DNA of 64,000 nt from Competibacter_A sp002352125 (GTDB lineage: Bacteria > Pseudomonadota > Gammaproteobacteria > Competibacterales > Competibacteraceae), in the NCBI GenBank assembly GCA_035441325.1, contig DAOROA010000016.1, positions 1-64,000 on the forward strand. The letters run 5' to 3'. Numbering within the stretch: position 1 is the first letter of the stretch; each line of letters starts with the position of its first letter. Below are positions 26,539 through 34,421 of this stretch, piece after piece. The notes beneath the pieces were generated by a model. The model searched no databases, was not told the origin of the DNA, and saw nothing but the letters and a program-made list of their open reading frames with translations. Both the position numbers and the translations under genes were made by a program.

Positions 26539-27303
26539 TCAAAACTGCTGGACTAACGCGCTATCGCTCAGCAGCCTGGCGAGCGCGGCCGCGAAATCGA
26601 ACTTCGGATCCTGCTCTCCTGCGACCCCAGCCGCTTCGGCCAGCGGGCAATTCGCAACAAACGCGGCGAGCAAAGCGAACTCTCCCCCGGTTAAAGGCCG
26701 CTGGCGAACCGTTCCGTTTTGCCGCCATACCAGCACGGTTTCGGCCCGTTCGAGGTCCACCGCTCCCAACGATCCACCGGCGGGTTGATGGGCGTCCCAG
26801 ATGGTGTGAATCGGCCAGGACGATTCCAGCAAGCGGACTGAAGGATGCGGCTGCGGACGCAGCTCCGGCAACTCGCAGACCGGCACGGCGGCGAGCCGGG
26901 CCGGCGTCAACGGCTCTTGCTCGGCAGCGAACAAGGCTTCGTTGCGCGCCCACTCCAATCGGGCTACATCCGCCAGCCAAGGCAATTCCGTCAGCGGTCG
27001 AAACGCGGCCAGAAAAACCGGCAAGTTCCCGCCGTACTCGTACAGCGCCGGGCGATGCGGCGGGTGCCGGGCGATGAACGCCAGCGCGGTGGCGGTGAAG
27101 CACTCGGCGCCGACCAATTGCCGGACCACCGGAAACGCCGCTTCCAACACGTTCAACAGCGCGTGGCGAACATTGTTGCGATGTACCGCCAGCCGGTGTT
27201 CCCGCCGCTCCGGCGAATCGGCCAGCAGCGCCAGCCATTCCGGATCGGAAGCGCCGTCCAGCAGCATCCGGCCCATCCGACGCTGCAATTCAGCCAATCG
27301 CAT
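26539..27303 (-). CDS. DUF2063 RiPP partner protein (BufC/HvfC-like)
   Basis: The DUF2063 protein assists the DUF692 iron enzyme by recruiting the precursor peptide. The N-terminal domain has the family pattern (LAVHRNNVRHALLNVLEAAF, then PVVRQLVGAECFTATALAFI, RHPPHRPALYEYGGNLPVFL). It is 254 aa. Its start overlaps the end of the DUF692 gene by 14 nt, which shows tight coupling. Confidence 0.9.
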   Translation of the reverse strand: MRLAELQRRMGRMLLDGASDPEWLALLADSPERREHRLAVHRNNVRHALLNVLEAAFPVVRQLVGAECFTATALAFIARHPPHRPALYEYGGNLPVFLAAFRPLTELPWLADVARLEWARNEALFAAEQEPLTPARLAAVPVCELPELRPQPHPSVRLLESSWPIHTIWDAHQPAGGSLGAVDLERAETVLVWRQNGTVRQRPLTGGEFALLAAFVANCPLAEAAGVAGEQDPKFDFAAALARLLSDSALVQQF

Positions 27304-28150
27304 CGCGCGTCTCCCGCAGAGAGGCTTCGGCCCGTTCGGCCTCGCCCAGCAATATCGGCAGCTCCGGAATGTTCGTGTCCCACTCCACCAACACCGGCTT
27401 GGGACCCGTCCGCGCCAGCGTGGCCGCCAGCAGCACCCAAACCGGTTCGGCGACCGCCGATCCGTGATCGTCGATCAACAGTTCGCCGGCCGGGGTGGTT
27501 ACCCGCGCATGGCCGGCGATGTGGATTTCCTCCACCGCAGCCAGCGGCAACCGGTCCAGCGGTGTCAGCGGATCGTCGCCGTGATTTGCGGCGCTGACGT
27601 ACAGGTTGTTGACGTCCAACAATAGGCCGCAGCCGGTACGACGCACCAACTCGGCCAGAAAACCGGCTTCGTCCCAGTCGGCTTCGCGAAATTGCAAATA
27701 CGTGGACGGATTTTCGACCAGTAGCCGCCGACCCAACGCTTCTTGCGTCAAATCGACGTTGGCGGCTACCGCTTCGAGCGTCTCCCGGGTGTAGGGCAGC
27801 GGCAACAAATCGGCCAGAAAGCCTCCATCCGGCACCGTGGACCACGCTAAATGCTCGGAAACCAATTCCGGCTCCAGCCGATCATACAGCGCCCGCAACC
27901 GCGCCAGATGCGCTCGATCCACGCCTGCGGCCGAACCCAGCGACAAGCCCACTCCATGACAGCTCAGCGGATAGTGGCCGCGCAACTGTTCCAATGCGGC
28001 CACGCGAGGACCGCCTGGAGCGAGATAGTTCTCGCTATGAACTTCCAACCATGCCACAGGCTGTAGCGCGGTCAAAAATTCCGGCAGATGGGAATGACGC
28101 AGGCCGATTCCCGCTCGGGCGGGGAAAGTGCGGTTGCGGGCTTCGGTCAT
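27290..28150 (-). CDS. DUF692 multinuclear iron oxidase (BufB/HvfB-like)
   Basis: DUF692 (MNIO) enzymes use two or three iron ions to rewrite Cys residues in precursor peptides; MbnB of methanobactin synthesis is a relative. The TIM-barrel motifs are present: AGIGLRHSHLPEFL, EVHSENYLAPGG, CHGVGLSLGS, LVSEHLAWS, VENPSTYLQF, LLLDVNNLYVSAANHGDD, EIHIAGHA and LVEWDTNIPE, with many His/Asp/Glu ligands. I chose the ATG at 28150 (286 aa), 5 nt after the precursor gene, since the open frame upstream lies within that gene. Confidence 0.93.
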   Translation of the reverse strand: MTEARNRTFPARAGIGLRHSHLPEFLTALQPVAWLEVHSENYLAPGGPRVAALEQLRGHYPLSCHGVGLSLGSAAGVDRAHLARLRALYDRLEPELVSEHLAWSTVPDGGFLADLLPLPYTRETLEAVAANVDLTQEALGRRLLVENPSTYLQFREADWDEAGFLAELVRRTGCGLLLDVNNLYVSAANHGDDPLTPLDRLPLAAVEEIHIAGHARVTTPAGELLIDDHGSAVAEPVWVLLAATLARTGPKPVLVEWDTNIPELPILLGEAERAEASLRETRDAIG

Positions 28151-28155
28151 GGTGC

Positions 28156-28446
28156 TTAGTTCGACGCCGGTTTGCCCTGGCCCTTGAACGGTTTCAGGTG
28201 ACCACCCATTTCCTCGCAAGTGCCCTTGGCGACGTATTTCCAGTCCTGACCGTCGTAGTTGGCCGTGGCGTTGCCGGCACAGGAATGGGTACCGGCCGCG
28301 CTGGCACAATCGTTTTCGCCGGCTTTAGCGACGCCGTAGCATTTGTCTTTCCCCTCACTCGCGGCGAACGCTGGACTGGCCACCAAACTCAAGGCGCCAG
28401 CAACAGCGGTGGCGAGTGCAAGTTGGTTGAAAGCGGTTTTGGTCAT
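28156..28446 (-). CDS. DUF2282 precursor peptide (bufferin/BufA1-like)
   Basis: This is the predicted substrate of the neighbouring DUF692 enzyme. A Sec signal (about residues 1-28, ending SPAFA) leads to a 68-residue mature part with four Cys in the family contexts DKCYGVAKAGENDC, HSCAG and KGTCEEMGG. Modified DUF2282 peptides (bufferins) bind copper in the periplasm. The ATG at 28446 has GAGG 8 nt upstream and starts exactly at the signal peptide; the frame is open 69 nt further, without support. It is the first gene of the run. Confidence 0.92.
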   Translation of the reverse strand: MTKTAFNQLALATAVAGALSLVASPAFAASEGKDKCYGVAKAGENDCASAAGTHSCAGNATANYDGQDWKYVAKGTCEEMGGHLKPFKGQGKPASN

Positions 28447-28689
28447 GGGTCGATCCTCTATGGTTGAAATTGCAAGTGCGTTGGTCTGGACCGGGATTGT
28501 TTGATCCGACATCACTGCTTACGAGGCCGGTTCGCGTTTGGATGCAAGCGGCGCAAAAAATTTTCCGTGCCCGCATCGGATTTCCGGCGATGATTTTTCT
28601 CTCATCCGGTCATTTTCAGGGACGTTTGGCGGTGTTTGGGAGGCCGGTTTTGACGTTTTGGGAAGTTGGAAAAAAACGACGACGACGCT

Positions 28690-28738
28690 CGTTTAAAAAC
28701 GTTTAAAGACGTTTAAAGAAACGTTTAAAAGATGTTTA
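28690..28738 (+). repeat. Helically phased CGTTTAAA repeats
   Basis: CGTTTAAA occurs at 28690, 28700, 28710 and 28722, and a degenerate GATGTTTA follows at 28731. The first three are exactly 10 nt apart, on one face of the helix. The tract is AT-rich and next to the iterons, so it may be the DNA unwinding element or a second protein-binding array. Confidence 0.7.
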
Positions 28739-28780
28739 GGGTGAAATTTTACTTTTAAAATCATAAAATTACATGATGTA

Positions 28781-28895
28781 ATGTCCCCATTTATGGGATG
28801 TAATGTCCCCATTTATGGGATGTAATGTCCCCATTTATGGGATGTAATGTCCCCATTTATGGGATAAATCTCGTTAATGTCCCCATTTATGGGAT
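28781..28895 (+). repeat. Iteron array (five copies)
   Basis: The 19-nt unit ATGTCCCCATTTATGGGAT is repeated without change at 28781, 28803, 28825, 28847 and 28877. The first four are spaced 22 nt, two helical turns; the fifth is 30 nt on. Each unit holds the inverted repeat CCCAT-TT-ATGGG. This is the pattern of Rep-binding iterons, not CRISPR, because the spacers are 3 nt and constant. Confidence 0.93.
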
Positions 28896-29060
28896 TTTTC
28901 TCGATCTGCCGGCGCGAATCGACGAGAAATTTTTTATAATCAATCTGTTATTTTTCAACTGGCGAAATCGTGTCCGCGACCTGACGCTTCGGCGTTCACG
29001 CGAATAACCGGCGGTTTTTCAAGTTCTAGCCGGTCGGGTATATGGGGAGCTTACACTCAA

Positions 29061-29091
29061 ATGTCCCCATTTATGGGATAAAAATGTCCCC
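29061..29091 (+). promoter_or_regulatory. Sixth iteron and half-site at the rep start
   Basis: A full iteron copy (29061-29079) is followed by a half copy ATGTCCCC (29084-29091). About 20 nt further comes the inverted half-site GGGGAC (29113-29118). Initiators of this class often bind such sites as dimers to repress their own gene. Confidence 0.65.
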
Positions 29092-30544
29092 GCCTATTTT
29101 CTCTCGACAAGGGGACGTTTTTGCTAAACTACGTGACATGGCACGTCATAGAGAAAAACACGGCAACGTGGATACAGCACGGAAAATGATCGTGGCCGAC
29201 TTGGCCGATCAAAACCTCAAGAAACACGTCGCCGCCATCCACATCAATAACAGGCTGACGCTGACCCAGCGAAAAGCTTCGAACGTGCTTTTGTACAACG
29301 CTTACGACAGCCTGTTGACCGCTCGGGTGCATCGTATCCGCGTCAAAGACTTGGCCGAAGCGATCGGTTTCAACACCCATAACTTGGATCCTCTCAAGGA
29401 AGCCCTGAAAACTTTGGCGCGGACGGTGTTGGAATGGAACATCCTCGACGAGGATGGCCACCAGGAGGAATGGGGTGCTACTACCCTGCTGGCCCAAGCC
29501 GTCATCAAAGGGGGCTACTGCGTTTACGCCTACAGCCCCGAGCTTTGCGAAAAACTGTATCGGCCGGAAATTTACGCGCTGCTCAACCTCAGCATCCAGC
29601 GCAAGTTCAGCAGCAGCTACGCGCTGGCTCTCTACGAAAACTGTTTGCGCTATCGGCGGATCGGCACCACCGGCTGGATCGGTTTGGACATCCTCAAGCG
29701 TTTGCTGGGGATTAGCGAAGCGGATGGCTACTACCAAGATTTTCGCAAGTTCAACGACAAAGTCATCAAACCGGCGGTGAGGCAGGTGAACGACACGTCC
29801 GACTTGCTGCTGGAAATCGATTACCAGCGCGATCATCGGAAGGTTTCGGCGGTACGTTTTCGAGTCAGCGATAATCCGCAGATGTTGCTGTTTGCCCAAC
29901 ACCAAGCCGCAATGATCGCCGCAGCCGAAGACGAGGTGCCGCCGGCCGACGACAATCCCGAAAAACGTTTGGAACGCCTGGAATATCTGCGCGGTAAGCT
30001 GACTGCTTTCGGTTTGAGCGCGCGCCAGATCCGCACGGCGCTCGCCAGCCAAGAAGCCGATTATCTGGAAGGCAACATCGCGGTGGTCGAACGCGATCTA
30101 GCCGCCGGCAAGATCCATAACCTGCCGGCCTATCTGCTGGCCGCGCTGCGCGAAGACTACCGGCCGACGGCGGTACCGAGCCGAACGCGAGCCACCGTAC
30201 CCACCGCCCCGGCCGGTTACACCGGAGACGAGGAATCGCCGCCGGTGCAGCAAGAGCGCTTGCGCACGCAATTTTTGGCCGAACGCCTGCAAGCGGCGCT
30301 GGATGGCCTGAGTCAAGCTGAGCGGGAAGCGCTGGAGTCCGACTACGTGGTTCGCTTGGAACAGGGGAGCGGATTCGAAGCCCGGCTGATTCTTGGGTTG
30401 TATCAAAAAAGCGGCATGCGCAGCAAAATTGTGGAAAGCCACTTCCGTGCTTTCGCGCGCGAGCGGCTGGTTGGAGGGTTGGACGAGGCAGAATTCGCCG
30501 CCTACGCTTCTCTGCAAGGCCGAGGGGATGCGAACCGATGTTAA
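29084..30544 (+). CDS. Replication initiator protein (Rep_3 family)
   Basis: This initiator binds iterons and opens the origin. Two winged-helix domains can be followed: KKHVAAIHINNRLTLTQRKA, then SNVLLYNAYDSLL, RIRVKDLAEAIGF, and in the second LNLSIQRKFSSSYALALYEN, CLRYRRIG, YQDFRKFNDKVIKPAVRQVN. The C-terminal 200 residues are a family-variable tail. Start choice is uncertain: the ATG at 29042 would place the sixth iteron inside the gene, the ATG at 29084 has GGGA just upstream, and an ATG at 29138 begins MARHREKHGNVD without a good ribosome site. Such genes mark plasmids or chromids. Confidence 0.9.
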   Translation: MSPPIFSRQGDVFAKLRDMARHREKHGNVDTARKMIVADLADQNLKKHVAAIHINNRLTLTQRKASNVLLYNAYDSLLTARVHRIRVKDLAEAIGFNTHNLDPLKEALKTLARTVLEWNILDEDGHQEEWGATTLLAQAVIKGGYCVYAYSPELCEKLYRPEIYALLNLSIQRKFSSSYALALYENCLRYRRIGTTGWIGLDILKRLLGISEADGYYQDFRKFNDKVIKPAVRQVNDTSDLLLEIDYQRDHRKVSAVRFRVSDNPQMLLFAQHQAAMIAAAEDEVPPADDNPEKRLERLEYLRGKLTAFGLSARQIRTALASQEADYLEGNIAVVERDLAAGKIHNLPAYLLAALREDYRPTAVPSRTRATVPTAPAGYTGDEESPPVQQERLRTQFLAERLQAALDGLSQAEREALESDYVVRLEQGSGFEARLILGLYQKSGMRSKIVESHFRAFARERLVGGLDEAEFAAYASLQGRGDANRC

Positions 30545-30569
30545 GGTTCCGGATCGAAAAGGGGCGCGG

Positions 30570-33092
30570 GTGAGTCGAAGGCACACAGCTTGGTCAAGCT
30601 GCCATTTCAGGGTGCGGTTTTCGGGGCCCACAAACGACGGTAGCAGCGTTGCCCGGCGAATTCGAATGCTGGGAATGCTACTGGTTTTGTTTGGTTGCGG
30701 CTGGGTGCCGCCGCCGGCAACCGCCGCCGGTTCTTCTGGGGCAATCCAACTGGCCGAAAGCGGATTCAGTTATGATCGGCTGAGGTTTTGGATCGGCGGC
30801 GGGCTGGTATTGCTGGGATTGGTTGGGGTTGCCACCATCATCCTGTTTAGCCGGCACCGCCGGCTCGTGGCCGAACGGGATGCCCTCGAAGAGCGCGTCG
30901 TCGCCTTGAGCGATGATTGCCGGGGATTGAATGCAGAAATCGAACGCTTGCGACGAAACGGCGACCGGCAGCGGGAACTAAAGGGGGAAATCGAAGGCCT
31001 CCAGCAAAATTTGGAGACCTTGCGCGATAAGGAACAGCGTTTCCGGTCTTTGACCCAGCAGCTCCCGGTCGGTATTTTCATGGCCAATCTCCAGGGCCAG
31101 TGCCACTACGTCAATGATCGCTGGTGCCAGATGTCGGGTTTGACGGCCGATCAGGCGGCGGGCTTGTCGTGGATGAAAGCCGTGCATCCCGACGATCGCG
31201 ACCAGGTGTCGAAAACCTGGCGGCAAGCCACCGGAGAAAACGACGAACTCGTTCTCGACCACCGGTTTCAAAGTCCCTCTGGGCGGGTGACGTGGCTAAA
31301 TACCCGCGCCGTGCCGCTGCGGGATCGCGCCGGGCGCGTCGCCTATTATTTGGGTGCCAACACCGATGTCGCCGATCTCAAGCGGACCGAGGAAACCCTG
31401 CGCGCCAGCGAGGCCCGTTTTCGCAGCTATTTCGAGCTGCCGCTAGTCGGCATCGGCTTGACCGGGTCCGACAAGCGCTGGTGGGAGGTCAACGACCGCC
31501 TTTGCGAAATGCTCGGTTATCGGCGAGCGCAACTGCTTCGGCTCAGTTGGGCCGAACTGACCCATCCCGACGATCTGGCCGACGATCTGGCGCAATTCGG
31601 GCGGGTGATGAACCGGCGGATCGAAGGCTATTCGCTCGACAAGCGGTTTCTGCGCCAGGATGGCACGGTGCTCTACGCCAGCGTTTCGACCCGTTGCGTG
31701 CGCCGGCCGAACGGCGTGGTGGATTATTTCGTGACCGTGGTGCAGGACATTACCGAGCGCAAGCAGGCGGAGGAACACGTTCAGTATCTGGCTCGATACG
31801 ATGCGCTGACCGGTTTGCCCAATCGTGCGCTGCTGAGCGACCGCTTGCAGCAATCGGTGTTGCGGGCTGTTCGGGATCGCGTTCAAGCCGGCGTATTGCT
31901 GGTGGATCTCGATCATTTCAAGCGGATCAACGATACCTTGGGTCACTCGGTCGGTGATCAGTTATTGCGAGAGGTAGCAAGGCGGTTACAAGAATGCGTG
32001 CGCGAGTGCGATACCGTATCGCGGCAAGGAGGCGACGAGTTCGCCGTTTTGCTGCCCGATTTGGTCGGTGACGACGAAACCGCTCGGATTGCGCAGCAGA
32101 TTTTGGAGGCGGTGGCCAAGCCCTATCGGCTAGACGAACACGAATTGCACGTCAATTGCAGCATCGGTATCAGCTTGTGCCCCCGCGACGGTCGCAATGC
32201 CGAGATCCTCCTGCGGAATGCCGACACTGCTTTGTACCGGGCCAAGGACATGGAACGGAACAACTATCAGTACTATCTATCCGGTGCCACGATGGTGGCC
32301 CGCGACCGGCTCAGCCTGGAAAACAGCTTGCGACACGCCGTGGAGCGGCAGCAGTTGGAGCTATATTACCAACCTAAATGGGATTTTCAGGCCAATGCCG
32401 TCACCGGTACCGAGGCGCTGGTTCGCTGGAATCATCCAACGCGTGGAATGTTGCCGCCGGCTCAGTTCATCTCGATTGCCGAGGATAGCGGGCTGATCTT
32501 GCCGCTGGGCGAATGGGTGTTGCGTACCGCCGTTCGCGAGATCGGCCAATTGCATCGAGACGGCTGGGCCGGATTGCGGGTAGCGGTCAATTTGTCGGCA
32601 CGCCAATTCCGGCAGAGCGATTTAGCCGATCAAGTGCATGGATTGTTGGCGGAAACTGGCTTCGATCCGACTTGCTTGGAACTAGAGTTGACCGAAAGCA
32701 TCCTGATGCATCACACCGACGACAATCTGGCGGTGCTGAGAGCGTTCAAGGCGATGGGGGTGCGGATCGCCATCGACGATTTCGGGACTGGCTATTCGTC
32801 CTTGGGTTACTTGCAGCGATTTCCCGTGGACGTGCTCAAAATCGACCGCTCTTTCGTCGCCGACTTGCCGGCCAGCGACAGCAACGCTGCCATCGTCGAC
32901 GCCATCGTCACGTTGGCGCACGGCTTGGGGTTGTCGGTCGTGGCGGAGGGCGTGGAAACCGTCGAGCAAATGGAGTTCCTGCGCGCGCGCGGCTGCGACG
33001 AGGGCCAAGGTTACCACTTCGGCCGTCCCTTGCCGCTGAGCGAATTTCAAAACCTGCTCGCGCGGGATCGAATGCACGCGACAACGGCGTAA
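30570..33092 (+). CDS. PAS-PAS-GGDEF-EAL c-di-GMP signalling protein
   Basis: This protein can in principle both make and break c-di-GMP. After an N-terminal hydrophobic stretch and a membrane helix (FWIGGGLVLLGLVGVATIIL) come a coiled coil, two PAS domains, a GGDEF domain with SRQGGDEFAVLLPD (about residue 483) preceded by the RxxD inhibitory site (RECD), and an EAL domain with TEALVRWNHP (about residue 613), IDDFGTGYSSLGYL and AEGVETVEQ. Both active sites look intact. I chose the GTG at 30570, which has AGGGG 7 nt upstream and follows rep; the longer frame overlaps rep by about 150 nt. The PAS ligand is unknown. Confidence 0.9.
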   Translation: MSRRHTAWSSCHFRVRFSGPTNDGSSVARRIRMLGMLLVLFGCGWVPPPATAAGSSGAIQLAESGFSYDRLRFWIGGGLVLLGLVGVATIILFSRHRRLVAERDALEERVVALSDDCRGLNAEIERLRRNGDRQRELKGEIEGLQQNLETLRDKEQRFRSLTQQLPVGIFMANLQGQCHYVNDRWCQMSGLTADQAAGLSWMKAVHPDDRDQVSKTWRQATGENDELVLDHRFQSPSGRVTWLNTRAVPLRDRAGRVAYYLGANTDVADLKRTEETLRASEARFRSYFELPLVGIGLTGSDKRWWEVNDRLCEMLGYRRAQLLRLSWAELTHPDDLADDLAQFGRVMNRRIEGYSLDKRFLRQDGTVLYASVSTRCVRRPNGVVDYFVTVVQDITERKQAEEHVQYLARYDALTGLPNRALLSDRLQQSVLRAVRDRVQAGVLLVDLDHFKRINDTLGHSVGDQLLREVARRLQECVRECDTVSRQGGDEFAVLLPDLVGDDETARIAQQILEAVAKPYRLDEHELHVNCSIGISLCPRDGRNAEILLRNADTALYRAKDMERNNYQYYLSGATMVARDRLSLENSLRHAVERQQLELYYQPKWDFQANAVTGTEALVRWNHPTRGMLPPAQFISIAEDSGLILPLGEWVLRTAVREIGQLHRDGWAGLRVAVNLSARQFRQSDLADQVHGLLAETGFDPTCLELELTESILMHHTDDNLAVLRAFKAMGVRIAIDDFGTGYSSLGYLQRFPVDVLKIDRSFVADLPASDSNAAIVDAIVTLAHGLGLSVVAEGVETVEQMEFLRARGCDEGQGYHFGRPLPLSEFQNLLARDRMHATTA

Positions 33093-33155
33093 GCGTCTCG
33101 CGCACAGCGGCGCTTTGGCCATTGCAGTTTCAAATCCTTCTGGTCATCTTGGATC

Positions 33156-33785
33156 GTGCTTTCCGAATCCGAACAACCCACCATTTTTGCCACCGGTCCA
33201 CTGCGGTTGGAAGGGCGGCTATGTTTGGCGCCCGGCCCGGAGGCGGTGGTCGTCACCCATCCGCATCCGCTATACGGCGGCGATCTCGACAATCCGGTCG
33301 TGGCGGTGCTAGCCGATGCCTACCGGCGGCAGGGTTACACGACATTGCGTTTCAATTTTCGGGGAGTCGGCGCGAGCGGCGGGCGTTATGCCGACGGCCG
33401 AGGCGAACAGGACGACGTGCGGACTGCGGCGGCGTATCTGGCCGGGCTGGGCAAGGCCGTGACCGACCTGGCCGGCTATTCCTTCGGCGCCTGGGTTAAC
33501 CTGAGCCTGAATCCGCCACTCCCCGCAATTCGCCGACAACTGGTGGTAGCACCACCGGTGAAGCTTCTGGATTTCGGCGCCATCGCTGGGATATCTGCGA
33601 AACCGATAGTCATCGCCGGTGATCGCGACGATTTCGTTCCGTTGGATGTACTGCGGAAATTGCTGCCGATCTGGCACCCAGCCGCTCGATTGCATGTTCT
33701 GCGCGGTGTCGACCACTTTTACTGGAACGCTTTGGATCGATTGGCGTTATTAGTCGAAACGGTGCTGTCCGCATCGCCGGAGTAG
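33156..33785 (+). CDS. Small alpha/beta-hydrolase
   Basis: This is a 209-residue serine hydrolase fold with the oxyanion segment THPHPLYGGDLDNPVV, the nucleophile elbow GYSFGAW, a candidate acid in AGDRDDFVP and the terminal His in GVDHFYW. It belongs to a common proteobacterial family of uncharacterised hydrolases/carboxylesterases without signal peptide. It stands 63 nt after the GGDEF-EAL gene. The substrate is not predictable. Confidence 0.85.
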   Translation: MLSESEQPTIFATGPLRLEGRLCLAPGPEAVVVTHPHPLYGGDLDNPVVAVLADAYRRQGYTTLRFNFRGVGASGGRYADGRGEQDDVRTAAAYLAGLGKAVTDLAGYSFGAWVNLSLNPPLPAIRRQLVVAPPVKLLDFGAIAGISAKPIVIAGDRDDFVPLDVLRKLLPIWHPAARLHVLRGVDHFYWNALDRLALLVETVLSASPE

Positions 33786-34151
33786 CTTCGCAGCGACAGC
33801 TACGGCCTCGCCGAAAGGCCGAATCGAATGGATTTGGTTTGATTCCTGAGTATTCGTCCGTGTATTGGTTTTTCTGAAGTCGTTGGAATCAGCCGCAATA
33901 TTCTTGGCGCACAAAGTCTGTGGTGATTGTCGACGGTATTTCCATATCTCCCCGGTTTTTGGCGGGTTATGCCCGAAAGTTGCGGCTGAGGGTCGAAGGG
34001 AGGGTAGCGTATTCTCGATGGTCTTTGGTGTCGTCAATTCCGGTGAAGGAATGAATACGCCATGAGCGAAGATTTAACGTCATTCCGCTAAAGAATCCAG
34101 GCTGCCCAAGTCCGATACCCGATACCTGGGTCGAGTTGCTAGGGGATGGTG

Positions 34152-34202
34152 CGAAGCGGATGCTGGCCCCATACACAACATTTTGTGTATTGCTCCGCTT
34201 CG
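34152..34202. repeat. 51-nt nested inverted repeat
   Basis: Outer arms CGAAGCGGA and TCCGCTTCG, and inner arms ATACACAA and TTGTGTAT with a 4-nt loop CATT, make a two-tier cruciform. It has no T run, so it is not a clear terminator. It lies at the island border, 220 nt before rfbF. Confidence 0.65.
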
Positions 34203-34312
34203 ATAGGTATGGAGGATTAACTGTGCGAAGCTGTCGGAATTTTGGCGAGATTCCATTGAATAACCAAATAATAATAGTTGTTTTTTATTTTTTTCTTTCA
34301 TTTTTAATGACA

Positions 34313-34318
34313 TATAAT
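34313..34318 (+). promoter_or_regulatory. Possible -10 box for the rfb operon
   Basis: TATAAT lies in a very AT-rich stretch 104 nt before the rfbF ATG. The -35 region (near 34290) is only a T-rich run, so the promoter may be weak or need an activator. Confidence 0.35.
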
Positions 34319-34421
34319 ATTGGCTCGTAATTTGCTAATCCAAGCAAAGCGGGTTTACATTCCACGATGCGCTCTTGATCTGGAATGGATCAGTGCCTTC
34401 AACAATCGAAGAGTCATGCCT

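Larger units (their letters stand above)
28447..29083. other. Plasmid-type replication origin region (oriV-like)
   Basis: This long non-coding stretch between the bufferin precursor and rep holds, in order, the bufferin leader (28447-28680), four CGTTTAAA repeats in an AT-rich tract (28690-28740), five iterons (28781-28895), a further AT-rich part (28927-28965) and a sixth iteron close to rep (29061-29079). Iterons, AT-rich tract and adjacent initiator gene are the parts of an iteron plasmid origin. I saw no clear DnaA box. Confidence 0.8.
33786..34421. other. Long non-coding gap before the sugar island
   Basis: No convincing gene lies here. It holds a small hairpin (33803-33821), a 51-nt cruciform (34152-34202) and an AT-rich stretch (34255-34320) with a TATAAT box. 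Base composition falls from GC-rich to AT-rich across the gap, so it looks like the left border of the accessory island. Confidence 0.6.

Noticed and set aside
28781..28895. CRISPR array
   Set aside because: Repeats are 19 nt with a constant 3-nt gap and no unique spacers; no cas gene is near and a Rep initiator follows, so these are iterons.
33803..33821. Terminator after the alpha/beta-hydrolase
   Set aside because: The 6-bp hairpin lacks a T run and is too weak to call.
33865..34065. Possible 66-codon gene in the gap before rfbF
   Set aside because: No ribosome site, no recognisable motif, and it lies across a change in base composition.
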